NCBI GenBank assembly: GCA_936940865.1
Contig: CAKZJB010000190.1
Coordinates: 1 to 50,272 of the forward strand
Length of the DNA stretch: 50,272 nt
Direction of reading: 5' to 3'
DNA from: an uncultured Asticcacaulis sp.
GTDB lineage: Bacteria; Pseudomonadota; Alphaproteobacteria; Caulobacterales; Caulobacteraceae
Shown one piece after another: positions 17,698 through 25,207 of the stretch (within the stretch, counting starts at the first letter, position 1; each line of letters begins with the position of its first letter). The position numbers and the translations under genes were made by a program. The notes below the pieces were generated by a model that worked only from the letters and a program-made list of their open reading frames with translations, made no database searches and had not been told where the DNA came from.

Positions 17698-18954
17698 ATG
17701 ACCTCTTTCCGGTCGTTCGTCCTCGTCGTCATTTCCCTGGCGCTGTCCGCCTGCGCCTCCGCGCCCCGGCCTGAAGCCGCCGCGCCCGTGCCTTTGGTCG
17801 TTGTCTCGATCGACGCCTTCCGGGCGGACTTTTACGATCGTGGCCTGACGCCCAATCTCAAGCGCCTGGGCGACGGAGGGGCGCACGCCGTCATTCATCC
17901 GTCCTTCCCCAGCCTGACCTTTCCCAACCACTATACGCTGGTGACGGGCAAACGTCCCGATCACCACGGCATGGTCGCCAACTATATGTACGACGCGACC
18001 CATCCCGCGGACCCAGCGGATCCGAAGGCGGCTTACTTCACCAAGGAAAAGTCGGGGGACGGTTTCTGGTGGGACGAGGCCAGGCCCGTCTGGGTCAGTG
18101 CGGAGCGCGCCGGCATCGCGTCGGCCAGCGTTTACTGGCCGGGCACCCAGGCCGAGATCGACCATACGCGGCCGGCGCATTGGCTCGACTACGACAAGAC
18201 CACGACCAGCAATGACCGGGTCGACAAGCTGCTGGCCTGGATGGATCTGCCGGCCGGTCAGCGTCCGGGCCTTTATCTGCTCTACCTCGACCAGGTCGAT
18301 GTGATCGGGCACAAGTACGGCCCCGATTCGCCGGAGATCAACGCCGCCATATCGGAGGCCGACGCCGCGATCGGCCGGCTGGTCGATGGCATGAAGGCAC
18401 GCGGTATCACCGCGAATATCCTGGTGGTTTCGGACCACGGCCTGACAAGCGTTTCGCCGCAGCGGACCTACTTCCTGTCCGACCTCCTGGGGCGCGACGG
18501 CCTGGCGCCCGACGCCAGATCCGATCCGCGTTATGAACTGATCTATTGGGGCTCGATCGCGCTCGTCCGGCCGCTGCCGGGCGGAGACGCCGCGCTCGAC
18601 AAACTGACGAAGACGCATTTCGACCACATGCGGTGCTACCACAAGGGGGACATCCCGCCGCGCCTGCGCTACGGCCACAATCCGCGCGTGACGGAGATCG
18701 TCTGCATTCCCGAACTGGGGTGGCAGGTGGCCGGCCTCGCCATTGACCAGAATCTGGGCAATCACGGCTATGACCCCGCCTATAGCGACATGAACGCCAT
18801 CTTCATCGCCAATGGTCCGGGAATCCGTCCGGGTGTCGAATTGCAGCCGTTCGACAATGTCGATGTCTATGACGCCGAAATGTCTCTGCTGCATCTCAGG
18901 CCGGAGCCGAATGACGGAACGCTCGGGCCGGTTAAGCCGGCGCTCGTTCCCTAA
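17698..18954 (+). CDS. Lipoprotein nucleotide pyrophosphatase/phosphodiesterase (NPP-like)
   Basis: 418 residues. A signal peptide ends in the lipobox LSAC (Cys19), so the mature protein is a lipoprotein facing the periplasm. The alkaline-phosphatase superfamily core of PF01663 is complete: metal ligand D39 (SIDAFRADF), the nucleophile T74 in SLTFPNHYTLVTG, D201 and H205 (DVIGH), D246-H247 (SDHG) and H356 (NHGYD). It should hydrolyse phosphodiester or pyrophosphate bonds of nucleotides or related substrates with two zinc ions. No good ribosome site precedes the ATG. It appears to be a single-gene unit. The substrate cannot be read from sequence. Confidence 0.85.
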   Translation: MTSFRSFVLVVISLALSACASAPRPEAAAPVPLVVVSIDAFRADFYDRGLTPNLKRLGDGGAHAVIHPSFPSLTFPNHYTLVTGKRPDHHGMVANYMYDATHPADPADPKAAYFTKEKSGDGFWWDEARPVWVSAERAGIASASVYWPGTQAEIDHTRPAHWLDYDKTTTSNDRVDKLLAWMDLPAGQRPGLYLLYLDQVDVIGHKYGPDSPEINAAISEADAAIGRLVDGMKARGITANILVVSDHGLTSVSPQRTYFLSDLLGRDGLAPDARSDPRYELIYWGSIALVRPLPGGDAALDKLTKTHFDHMRCYHKGDIPPRLRYGHNPRVTEIVCIPELGWQVAGLAIDQNLGNHGYDPAYSDMNAIFIANGPGIRPGVELQPFDNVDVYDAEMSLLHLRPEPNDGTLGPVKPALVP

Positions 18955-19013
18955 ACACATGGCGCTGCCCGAGGTTTTCCGTTAAGGAGGGCCAAAACGG
19001 GGAAACTATCCAT

Positions 19014-20264
19014 ATGCCTAATCCCGCGCCGCGACGGCAGGCGGCCGCCGCCTTCGTCCTTGTCACCGTCTTTCTAGACATGCTGTCGATCGGCATCATG
19101 GTGCCGGTGCTGCCGCAACTGATCAAAAGTTTCGTCGGCGGGTCGGTGTCGGCGGCCGGCATGTGGACCGGCATATTCGGCCTGGCGTGGGGCCTGGCGC
19201 AGTTCATTTTCTCGCCGATCCAGGGGGGGCTGTCGGACAGCATCGGGCGCCGGCCGGTGATTCTGGCGTCGAACTTCGGCACCGGCGTCGATTACCTGCT
19301 GATGGCGATGGCGCCGAACCTGTGGTGGCTGCTGGTCGGGCGCGTCATCAGCGGCATCACAGCCGCCAGCATTTCGACGGCCTATGCCTATATGAGCGAC
19401 GTCACCCCGCCGGAGGGCCGGGCCAGGGTGTTCGGCACCATGGGCGCCGCGTTCGGCATCGGGTTTATCGTAGGACCTGCGGTCAGTGCTTTCCTGGGGC
19501 ATCAGAACCCGCACCTGCCGCTCTATTTTGCCGCGGCGCTGAGCCTGCTCAACTTCCTTTACGGACTGTTCGTTCTTCCTGAATCGCTGCCCCGCGACCG
19601 CCGCAGGCCCTTCTGCTTCAAGGCGGCCAGTCCGGGAGGCGCCGTGAAGTTCCTGTCGCGTTCGGGCCAGGTGCTGCGCCTGGCCGGCATGTACCTGCTG
19701 ATGATGTTTTCCCAGAACGTCTATCCCACGACCTTCGTGCTCTATGCGGGCTATCGCTTCAACTGGGGCATGCGCGAAGTCAGCCTGTGCCTGTCGGCGG
19801 TCGGCGTCATGGCGGCCATCGTCCAGGCCGGCCTGACAGGGATGATCGTCAAGCGTATAGGCGAACGCCGCGCCATGTTCATCGGCCTGGTCTGCGCGGC
19901 TGTCGCCTTCCTGGGCTATGGCCTGGCGCCGACCTGGTGGAGTTTCGTCATCTTCATGCCGATCGGCGCCTTCGGCGGCCTGGCGGCCCCGAATATTCAG
20001 TCGCTGATGACCGGCCACGTTCCCCTGACGGAGCAGGGGACGCTGCAGGGCGCCAATTCCGCCCTGTCGTCCATGGCCAACATGCTGGCGCCGCTGGTTT
20101 TCGGCACGGTCCTGTCTGCGGTCACGCGCCCGGAAGTATCGCGCATGTTCAGCGGGGCGGCTTTCTGCGTGTCGGGCCTGTTCGTACTGCTCGCCCTGTT
20201 CCTGTCGTTCGGCGTTCGCCAGAAGGCCAAGGCCACTCCGGTGACAGAGCCGGAAGCTGCCTGA
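19014..20264 (+). CDS. MFS transporter, TetA-like (TCR/Tet family)
   Basis: 416 residues with 12 predicted membrane segments. Motif D1-like DMLSIGIMVPVLP lies in TM1, motif A QGGLSDSIGRRPVIL in the loop between TM2 and TM3, and the antiporter motif C region FGIGFIVGPAVSAFLG in TM5. This is the drug/proton antiporter branch that includes TetA. The motifs predict proton-driven export, but specificity for tetracycline cannot be claimed and no TetR-type regulator is adjacent. The ribosome site is weak (GGAAAC at 19001). It follows the phosphodiesterase in the same orientation with a 59-base gap. Confidence 0.85.
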   Translation: MPNPAPRRQAAAAFVLVTVFLDMLSIGIMVPVLPQLIKSFVGGSVSAAGMWTGIFGLAWGLAQFIFSPIQGGLSDSIGRRPVILASNFGTGVDYLLMAMAPNLWWLLVGRVISGITAASISTAYAYMSDVTPPEGRARVFGTMGAAFGIGFIVGPAVSAFLGHQNPHLPLYFAAALSLLNFLYGLFVLPESLPRDRRRPFCFKAASPGGAVKFLSRSGQVLRLAGMYLLMMFSQNVYPTTFVLYAGYRFNWGMREVSLCLSAVGVMAAIVQAGLTGMIVKRIGERRAMFIGLVCAAVAFLGYGLAPTWWSFVIFMPIGAFGGLAAPNIQSLMTGHVPLTEQGTLQGANSALSSMANMLAPLVFGTVLSAVTRPEVSRMFSGAAFCVSGLFVLLALFLSFGVRQKAKATPVTEPEAA

Positions 20265-20358
20265 TTGTGGCGCAATCGGGCATGGCGCCAGCCTTGATAC
20301 CGCCGCATTGCTTTCTACATGATCGGGCATATCCTTTTCTTCACAGGGGAGCGTCCGA

Positions 20359-21807
20359 ATGAACCTGCGCAAATTGTCGTCCCGCCTGATGGCCGGTCTG
20401 TCGGTAGCCGCGATGCTGGCGGCCTGTTCACCCAGCCATTCGCAGGACCAGCCGAAGTTTTCCGGAACGGGCTTCGGCCAGACGCCGTCCGGCGCCGGGC
20501 GGAAGGTACCCGATTCGGCCGCCGGCATGCGTATGTCGTTCTCACCGGTCGTCAAGGCCGTGGCGCCGGCCGTGGTCAATGTCTATGCCCGCGGCGTGAC
20601 GCGCCAGGCGGTCGATCCGTTCTGGCAGATGTTCGGCGGTTCGCAGCCGCGCGCCCAGGAAAGCCTGGGGTCCGGCGTCATCGTGCGGCCGAACGGCATC
20701 GTGGTGACCAACAACCATGTTATCGAAGGCCTGCAGGAATTCATGGTCGTGCTCAACGACCGCCGGCAATATCCGGCCAAGGTCATCCTGGCCGATCCGC
20801 GCACCGACCTGGCCGTGCTCCAGCTTCAGGCCAAGCCCGGCGAGACCTTCCCGACCCTTCAGCTCGAAGACGACCGCAATGTCGAGGTCGGCGACCTCGT
20901 CCTGGCCATCGGCAATCCGTTCGGTGTCGGCCAGACCGTGACCAACGGCATCGTTTCGGCGCTCAACCGCACCCAGGTCGGCAGCGGGGACGGTTCCTAT
21001 ATCCAGACCGACGCGCCGATCAATCCCGGCAATTCCGGCGGCGCCCTGGTCGACATGGATGGCAAGCTGATCGGCATCAATTCGATGATCCTGTCCGGCT
21101 CGGGCCAGTCCTCGGGCGTTGGCTTCGCCATTCCGTCGGCCCTGGTGTCCCGTGTCGTCGCCAGCGCGGTCGGCGGCCAGAGCCATGTTCAGCATCCCTG
21201 GCTGGGCGCCCGGGGCGATACCGTGACGGGTGATATCGCCAGGTCGCTGGGCATGGACCGGCCACAGGGCGTGCTGGTGTCCGACGTCTATCGCGGCAGT
21301 CCGGCAGAAGCCGGCGGTCTCCGGGCAGGGGATGTGATTCTCAGCATCGACGACCAGCCGGTGAACGACTCCGCGGGTATGCGCTACCAGATCAATCTGA
21401 TGCAGCTCAACCAGACGGCGGACCTGAAGGTGCTGCGCGGCGGCAAGACCCTGGATATCAAGGTCAAGGCCACGGCGCCGTCGGCGACGCCTCCGCGCGA
21501 TGAGCGCACCTTGCGCGGCCAGAACCCATTCTCGGGGGCGCACGTCGTGAACCTGTCACCGGCGGTTGCCGACGACCTGGGCATCGATCCCTTCGATGCG
21601 CCTCAGGGCGTAATGATTTCGGCGATCGATTCGGCGCAGAGTTATGCGGCCGGTGTCGGGCTGCTGCCGGGCGATATCATCCGTCAGGTCAACGGCCGCG
21701 CGATCGCCACCACGGCCGACCTCGACGCCATCGTGAAGGCCGGGGCGCGGACCTGGCGCATCACCATCCAGCGCGGGGATCAGGTCATTACGGCGCAGTT
21801 CTCTTAA
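20359..21807 (+). CDS. DegP/HtrA-type periplasmic serine protease
   Basis: 482 residues. An N-terminal signal ends in LAAC, so it is probably lipid-anchored rather than free as DegP is. The catalytic triad is complete: H120 (TNNHVIEG), D150 (TDLAVL), S226 (GNSGGAL). Two PDZ domains follow, about residues 260-355 and 390-478 (GVLVSDVYRGSPAEAGGLRA and GVMISAIDSAQSYAAG). It should degrade misfolded envelope proteins. The ribosome site is GGGGAG before the ATG. Alternative: a DegQ or MucD-like paralogue. Confidence 0.9.
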   Translation: MNLRKLSSRLMAGLSVAAMLAACSPSHSQDQPKFSGTGFGQTPSGAGRKVPDSAAGMRMSFSPVVKAVAPAVVNVYARGVTRQAVDPFWQMFGGSQPRAQESLGSGVIVRPNGIVVTNNHVIEGLQEFMVVLNDRRQYPAKVILADPRTDLAVLQLQAKPGETFPTLQLEDDRNVEVGDLVLAIGNPFGVGQTVTNGIVSALNRTQVGSGDGSYIQTDAPINPGNSGGALVDMDGKLIGINSMILSGSGQSSGVGFAIPSALVSRVVASAVGGQSHVQHPWLGARGDTVTGDIARSLGMDRPQGVLVSDVYRGSPAEAGGLRAGDVILSIDDQPVNDSAGMRYQINLMQLNQTADLKVLRGGKTLDIKVKATAPSATPPRDERTLRGQNPFSGAHVVNLSPAVADDLGIDPFDAPQGVMISAIDSAQSYAAGVGLLPGDIIRQVNGRAIATTADLDAIVKAGARTWRITIQRGDQVITAQFS

Positions 21808-21896
21808 TGAATACGCTGAACGGGCGGTAACCCTGTTATTTAGCGGGCGGTTAAACGGCAAGGCCTATACTTCGGGAAATTTCGAAGGAGTTTGCC

Positions 21897-22103
21897 GTGA
21901 CCGCGCCCGTGTCAGCGCCCGTTTCGAACACCGCAAAGCTGCCCTATGTCGTGCAGACGCATCACACCGCCCCGCCGTCGGCGCAGGGCGGCGCGGATAC
22001 CAGCAGACATGGTCCCGCCTTTACCATCAGCCTGTCGGTGAATGCCCAGGCGGCGTTGAAGGGCAAGGAAGGCCACACCACCAAGATGGGCGACGGGCGT
22101 TAA
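21897..22103 (+). CDS. Small orphan protein, GTG start
   Basis: 68 residues. The GTG at 21897 follows AAGGAG at ideal spacing. The sequence is Ala/Pro/Ser-rich in the first 25 residues (TAPVSAPVSNTAK), has a histidine pair in VQTHHTAPPS, and ends basic (KGKEGHTTKMGDGR). It has no signal or membrane segment, and I do not recognise a family. The stop codon lies inside the 5' arm of its own terminator. It stands alone after the DegP-like gene. Confidence 0.6.
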   Translation: MTAPVSAPVSNTAKLPYVVQTHHTAPPSAQGGADTSRHGPAFTISLSVNAQAALKGKEGHTTKMGDGR

Positions 22104-22144
22104 TCCAAACGGTTGCAAGGACCGTTTGGATTAATGCTTTTTTG
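22101..22144 (+). terminator. Terminator overlapping the stop of the small gene
   Basis: TAATCCAAACGGT (22101-22113) and ACCGTTTGGATTA (22121-22133) form a perfect 13-bp stem with a 7-base loop; a T-run follows at 22138-22144. The TAA stop is the first triplet of the stem. Confidence 0.8.
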
Positions 22145-22241
22145 CAGCTCGAACGCCGCCGCACGGGCGGCCCCGATGGCTCGCGGCCCAGAAGCGTTGT
22201 CCTAACGCCGAAGCGTCGGCCCGGTTCTCTCCTTGAGGACT

Positions 22242-22284
22242 GGCCCCCTTGCCAACGGCGATGTAGCGCCGTTGGAGGGGAGCC
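22242..22284. repeat. Long intergenic hairpin upstream of rarA
   Basis: CCAACGGCG (22252-22260) pairs with CGCCGTTGG (22267-22275). The stem continues after a 2-base bulge as CCCCT/AGGGG and GGC/GCC. No T-run follows, so it is not a classical terminator. The remainder of 22145-22241 is GC-rich with small dyads; I see no gene there, though it has loose likeness to the cloverleaf repeats. Confidence 0.55.
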
Positions 22285-22323
22285 AAATTATGTCGCTGTA
22301 GGACCAGGGCTCGTGTTAAGCTA

Positions 22324-22351
22324 TTGAAACCGGAACGTTTCGTTCTATATT
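22324..22351 (+). promoter_or_regulatory. Promoter of rarA (leaderless transcript likely)
   Basis: TTGAAA (22324-22329), a 16-base spacer and TATATT (22346-22351). The -10 box ends only 6 bases before the rarA ATG at 22358, so transcription would start at or next to the start codon. No ribosome-binding sequence precedes the ATG. Confidence 0.6.
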
Positions 22352-22357
22352 TGTTTC

Positions 22358-23701
22358 ATGGCGTCTCCTCCCATGGCCGACCTTTTCGGCAACACCGAAC
22401 CCCTCATGCGCGACCCTCTGCCCAAGGTGGACGCGGGCGCGAAGCCGCTGGCCGACCGCCTGCGGCCGAAGTCGGTCGACCAGGTCGTCGGCCAGGACCA
22501 TCTGCTGGGGCCCGACGGCGCCATCGCGCGGTTGATACAGCGTGGGTTTCTCCCCTCGCTCATCCTGTGGGGGCCGCCGGGGGTGGGCAAGACGACGATC
22601 GCGCGTTTGCTGGCGGAAGCCGCCGGCTACGATTTCCAGCAGATTTCCGCCGTCTTCTCCGGTGTCGCCGACCTGAAGAAGGTGTTCGAGGCGGCCGCCC
22701 AGCGCCATCGCATGGGCGCGCGCACGGTGTTGTTCGTCGACGAAATCCACCGCTTCAACCGCGCCCAGCAAGACAGCTTCCTGCCCTATGTCGAGGCGGG
22801 CGTGGTGACCTTGATCGGCGCCACGACCGAGAACCCGTCGTTCGAACTCAACGGCGCGCTCCTGTCGCGCTGCCAGGTCTTCGTGCTGAAGAAGCTCGAC
22901 GACGCGGCGATGGACAAGCTTGTTGCCCGTGCCGAGGAGCATTTCGGCCACGCCCTGCCGCTGACCAGGGCGGCGTATGATACTCTGAAGGCGTTGAGCG
23001 ACGGCGACGGCCGCTACCTGCTGAGCCTGGTCGAGTCGCTGGACCATATGGGTTTTGAGGACAAGCTCGATACGGATGACCTGCTGGCTCACCTGCAAAA
23101 GCGCCGCCCGAACCACGACAAGGACCGCGAAGGCCACTACAACCTGATCTCGGCCCTGCACAAGTCGGTACGCGGCTCCGACCCCGATGCGGCGCTGTAC
23201 TGGCTGGCGCGCATGCTGAACGGCGGCGACGATCCTTTGTTCATCGCGCGGCGCATGATCCGCATGGCGTCGGAAGACATCGGCAATGCCGATCCCATGT
23301 CGCTGCTGCTGGCCCAGGCGGCGCGCGACGCCTATGAGACGCTGGGCTCGCCGGAAGGCGAACTGGCCCTGGCCCAGGCCGTCGTGCACATGGCCTCGGC
23401 GCCCAAGTCGAACGCCGTCTACACGGCCTTCAAGCAGGCGCAGCAACTGGCGCGCGAAACCGGCCATCTCGATCCGCCCGCGGTCATCCTCAATGCGCCG
23501 ACAAAGCTGATGAAGGATATCGGCTACGGTGCGGGCTATATCTACGATCCCGACGATCCCGATGGTTTCTCGGGGCAGAACTATTTTCCGGACGGCATGG
23601 CCCGGCCCAGCTTCTATACGCCCAAGGGCGAGGGGCACGAGGGCAAGGTCCGCCAACGGCTTGAACACTGGGCGCAACTGCGCGCGGAGAAGCGGCGGTA
23701 A
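22358..23701 (+). CDS. rarA: Replication-associated recombination protein A (RarA/MgsA)
   Basis: 447 residues, the family length. AAA+ ATPase with Walker A GPPGVGKTT near residue 71, Walker B VLFVDEIHRFN near residue 125 and sensor motif GATTENPSFELN. The C-terminal MgsA domain (GSDPDAALYWLARMLNGGDD, then EDIGNADP) is intact. RarA acts at stalled forks and on the clamp loader and SSB. The start is ATG 22358; a second ATG at 22373 (MADLFGN) is also possible. No ribosome site is seen, consistent with leaderless initiation. A DUF805 gene follows after 18 bases. Confidence 0.95.
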   Translation: MASPPMADLFGNTEPLMRDPLPKVDAGAKPLADRLRPKSVDQVVGQDHLLGPDGAIARLIQRGFLPSLILWGPPGVGKTTIARLLAEAAGYDFQQISAVFSGVADLKKVFEAAAQRHRMGARTVLFVDEIHRFNRAQQDSFLPYVEAGVVTLIGATTENPSFELNGALLSRCQVFVLKKLDDAAMDKLVARAEEHFGHALPLTRAAYDTLKALSDGDGRYLLSLVESLDHMGFEDKLDTDDLLAHLQKRRPNHDKDREGHYNLISALHKSVRGSDPDAALYWLARMLNGGDDPLFIARRMIRMASEDIGNADPMSLLLAQAARDAYETLGSPEGELALAQAVVHMASAPKSNAVYTAFKQAQQLARETGHLDPPAVILNAPTKLMKDIGYGAGYIYDPDDPDGFSGQNYFPDGMARPSFYTPKGEGHEGKVRQRLEHWAQLRAEKRR

Positions 23702-23719
23702 GGCAGAATTGGGGGGCCT

Positions 23720-24232
23720 ATGATATTTGTCCAGGCGATGATGCTCCTGGTGCTGCTGGTCGGCGGCGCCATTGCCGCGGTGGTCAGCTTCCTGGTGCTG
23801 CTGCCGATAACGTTGGCCATCAAGCCGCAAGGACCGAACCGCTATGGCCGGGAATCGGCGACACGGACCCTGCGTGCGGCGATCGCGGGCGGGGTCCGGC
23901 GCAGCTTCGACTTTTCGGGCCGCGCCAACCGGCTCGATTTCTGGGCCTTTGCGGTCACCGTAGCCGTCCTGTGCGGCCTGGCCTTCGTGACCTTTGTCGC
24001 CTTGGTGATCATATGGGGCGACAATACGTCCCTGTGGCTGGCGGCGCCGTTGTTGGTTATTCCGGCGCTGGCCGTGCCGAGCCTCAGCATGGCGGTGCGC
24101 CGCCTGCACGACGTCAATCGCTCAGGCTGGTGGCTGCTGGTGCTTTTCGTGGCCGGCATATTGATTCTCTTCTACTGGTTTGTGCAGCCCTCGCAATCCG
24201 AGGCGAAAGAAAGGGCTGCCGTCTTCACCTGA
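23720..24232 (+). CDS. DUF805 membrane protein
   Basis: 170 residues. An N-terminal membrane helix (residues 5-30) and a loop with PNRYGRES precede the DUF805 domain: FSGRANRLDFWAFAVTVAV, two further helices, then AVRRLHDVNRSGWWLLVLF. DUF805 proteins are inner-membrane proteins of unknown function. The N-terminal helix and the PNRYG motif, normally found at the C-terminal end of such proteins, look rearranged. It is probably co-transcribed with rarA. A second DUF805 gene lies at 27037. Confidence 0.82.
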   Translation: MIFVQAMMLLVLLVGGAIAAVVSFLVLLPITLAIKPQGPNRYGRESATRTLRAAIAGGVRRSFDFSGRANRLDFWAFAVTVAVLCGLAFVTFVALVIIWGDNTSLWLAAPLLVIPALAVPSLSMAVRRLHDVNRSGWWLLVLFVAGILILFYWFVQPSQSEAKERAAVFT

Positions 24233-24277
24233 TGTCCGTGCATTGACGCCAAAGGGTGCGCCGGGTAGGGGAGGCGC

Positions 24278-25090
24278 ATGGCCAAGCATTCCCCTCAGCA
24301 TCTGAAAGCGCTGCAAACCCAGAAGCCGCGCCCGAAACAGGTGCCGAAATTCATTCCCGCCTCGAAGCTTCCGCAAAAACTGTCGGATGAGGAGGTCGCG
24401 TGGGTGAAGTCCATGGTGATCTATGAAGACGCCGACATCATGGGCTTCAACAAGCCTTCGGGGCTGTCGTCGCAGGGCGGTCGCGGCGACGGCCATAACC
24501 TTGACGACATGATGTGGGCGTTTGCGAAATCGAACGGCAAGCGGCCCAAGCTTGTTCACCGGCTCGACCGCGACACCTCGGGCATATTGCTGGTCGCGAA
24601 GACGACACCCGTGGCGTCCTTCCTCGGCAAGGCGATGATCCGGCGGGAATTCGCCAAGACCTACCTGGCGATCGTCGCCAATGCCGCCGTGCTGCCGGAC
24701 ACCGTCACGGTCAAGGCGGCGTTGCGCCGGGAAGAGATCGGCCGCGAAGCCTGGTCGCGCGTCTGCGAGGACGATCACGCTGAGGCCCTGGCGGCCGAGA
24801 CGCGTTTCGAGGTGTTGAGCCGGGCGGGCGACGCCGCCCTGGTTCGCTGCTGCCCCCATACGGGCCGCATGCATCAGATCCGCGTCCATCTCCAGCATCT
24901 CGGCTGTCCGATCGCCGGGGATGTGCGCTATGGCGGCGCTCTGACGCTGGAGGGCCACCGCGTGCCGCGGCTGATGCTGCACGCCCTGACCCTGACCTTC
25001 CCGCATCCGGCGGGCGGGCAAAAGACCCTGTCGGCGCCCCTGGCCGAAGATATGGCGCAATTGGCGGACGCCTTGTCGCTTAAGGCTTAA
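24278..25090 (+). CDS. RluA-family pseudouridine synthase
   Basis: 270 residues. The catalytic motif HRLDRDTSGILLVAKT places the active Asp at residue 97. VIYEDADIMGFNKPSGL is the preceding conserved strand, and RTGRMHQIRVH-like sequence (HTGRMHQIRVHLQHLG) appears near residue 200. There is no recognisable S4 domain in the first 45 residues, which are basic instead. The family isomerises uridines in 23S rRNA or tRNA; the target site cannot be assigned. It starts 45 bases after the DUF805 gene on the same strand. Confidence 0.9.
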   Translation: MAKHSPQHLKALQTQKPRPKQVPKFIPASKLPQKLSDEEVAWVKSMVIYEDADIMGFNKPSGLSSQGGRGDGHNLDDMMWAFAKSNGKRPKLVHRLDRDTSGILLVAKTTPVASFLGKAMIRREFAKTYLAIVANAAVLPDTVTVKAALRREEIGREAWSRVCEDDHAEALAAETRFEVLSRAGDAALVRCCPHTGRMHQIRVHLQHLGCPIAGDVRYGGALTLEGHRVPRLMLHALTLTFPHPAGGQKTLSAPLAEDMAQLADALSLKA

Positions 25091-25113
25091 CGCGGCGTTT
25101 ACCGTCTTGTTTC

Positions 25114-25174
25114 AGCGTTTTGTAAACGCTTACATCTAACCTGAGTTGCTTGATGCCGGTGAAAGTTTCACCGG
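25114..25174 (+). promoter_or_regulatory. Two palindromes upstream of the TadG-like gene
   Basis: AGCGTTT-TGT-AAACGCT (25114-25130) and CCGGTGAAA-G-TTTCACCGG (25156-25174) are perfect dyads of 7 and 9 bp. The first overlaps a possible promoter; the second lies in the leader 33 bases before the ATG. They may be operators or RNA hairpins. Confidence 0.45.
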
Positions 25175-25207
25175 TCGGTTGGGGCTGGGCAATTTCAGGG
25201 TGACTCG

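Noticed and set aside
19014-20264. Tetracycline-resistance gene
   Set aside because: The TCR/Tet-type MFS motifs alone do not show tetracycline specificity, and there is no adjacent TetR regulator or transfer signature.
22316-24109. A 597-codon minus-strand frame opposite rarA and DUF805
   Set aside because: Arg/Gln/His-rich shadow with no domain; rarA motifs are complete on the plus strand.
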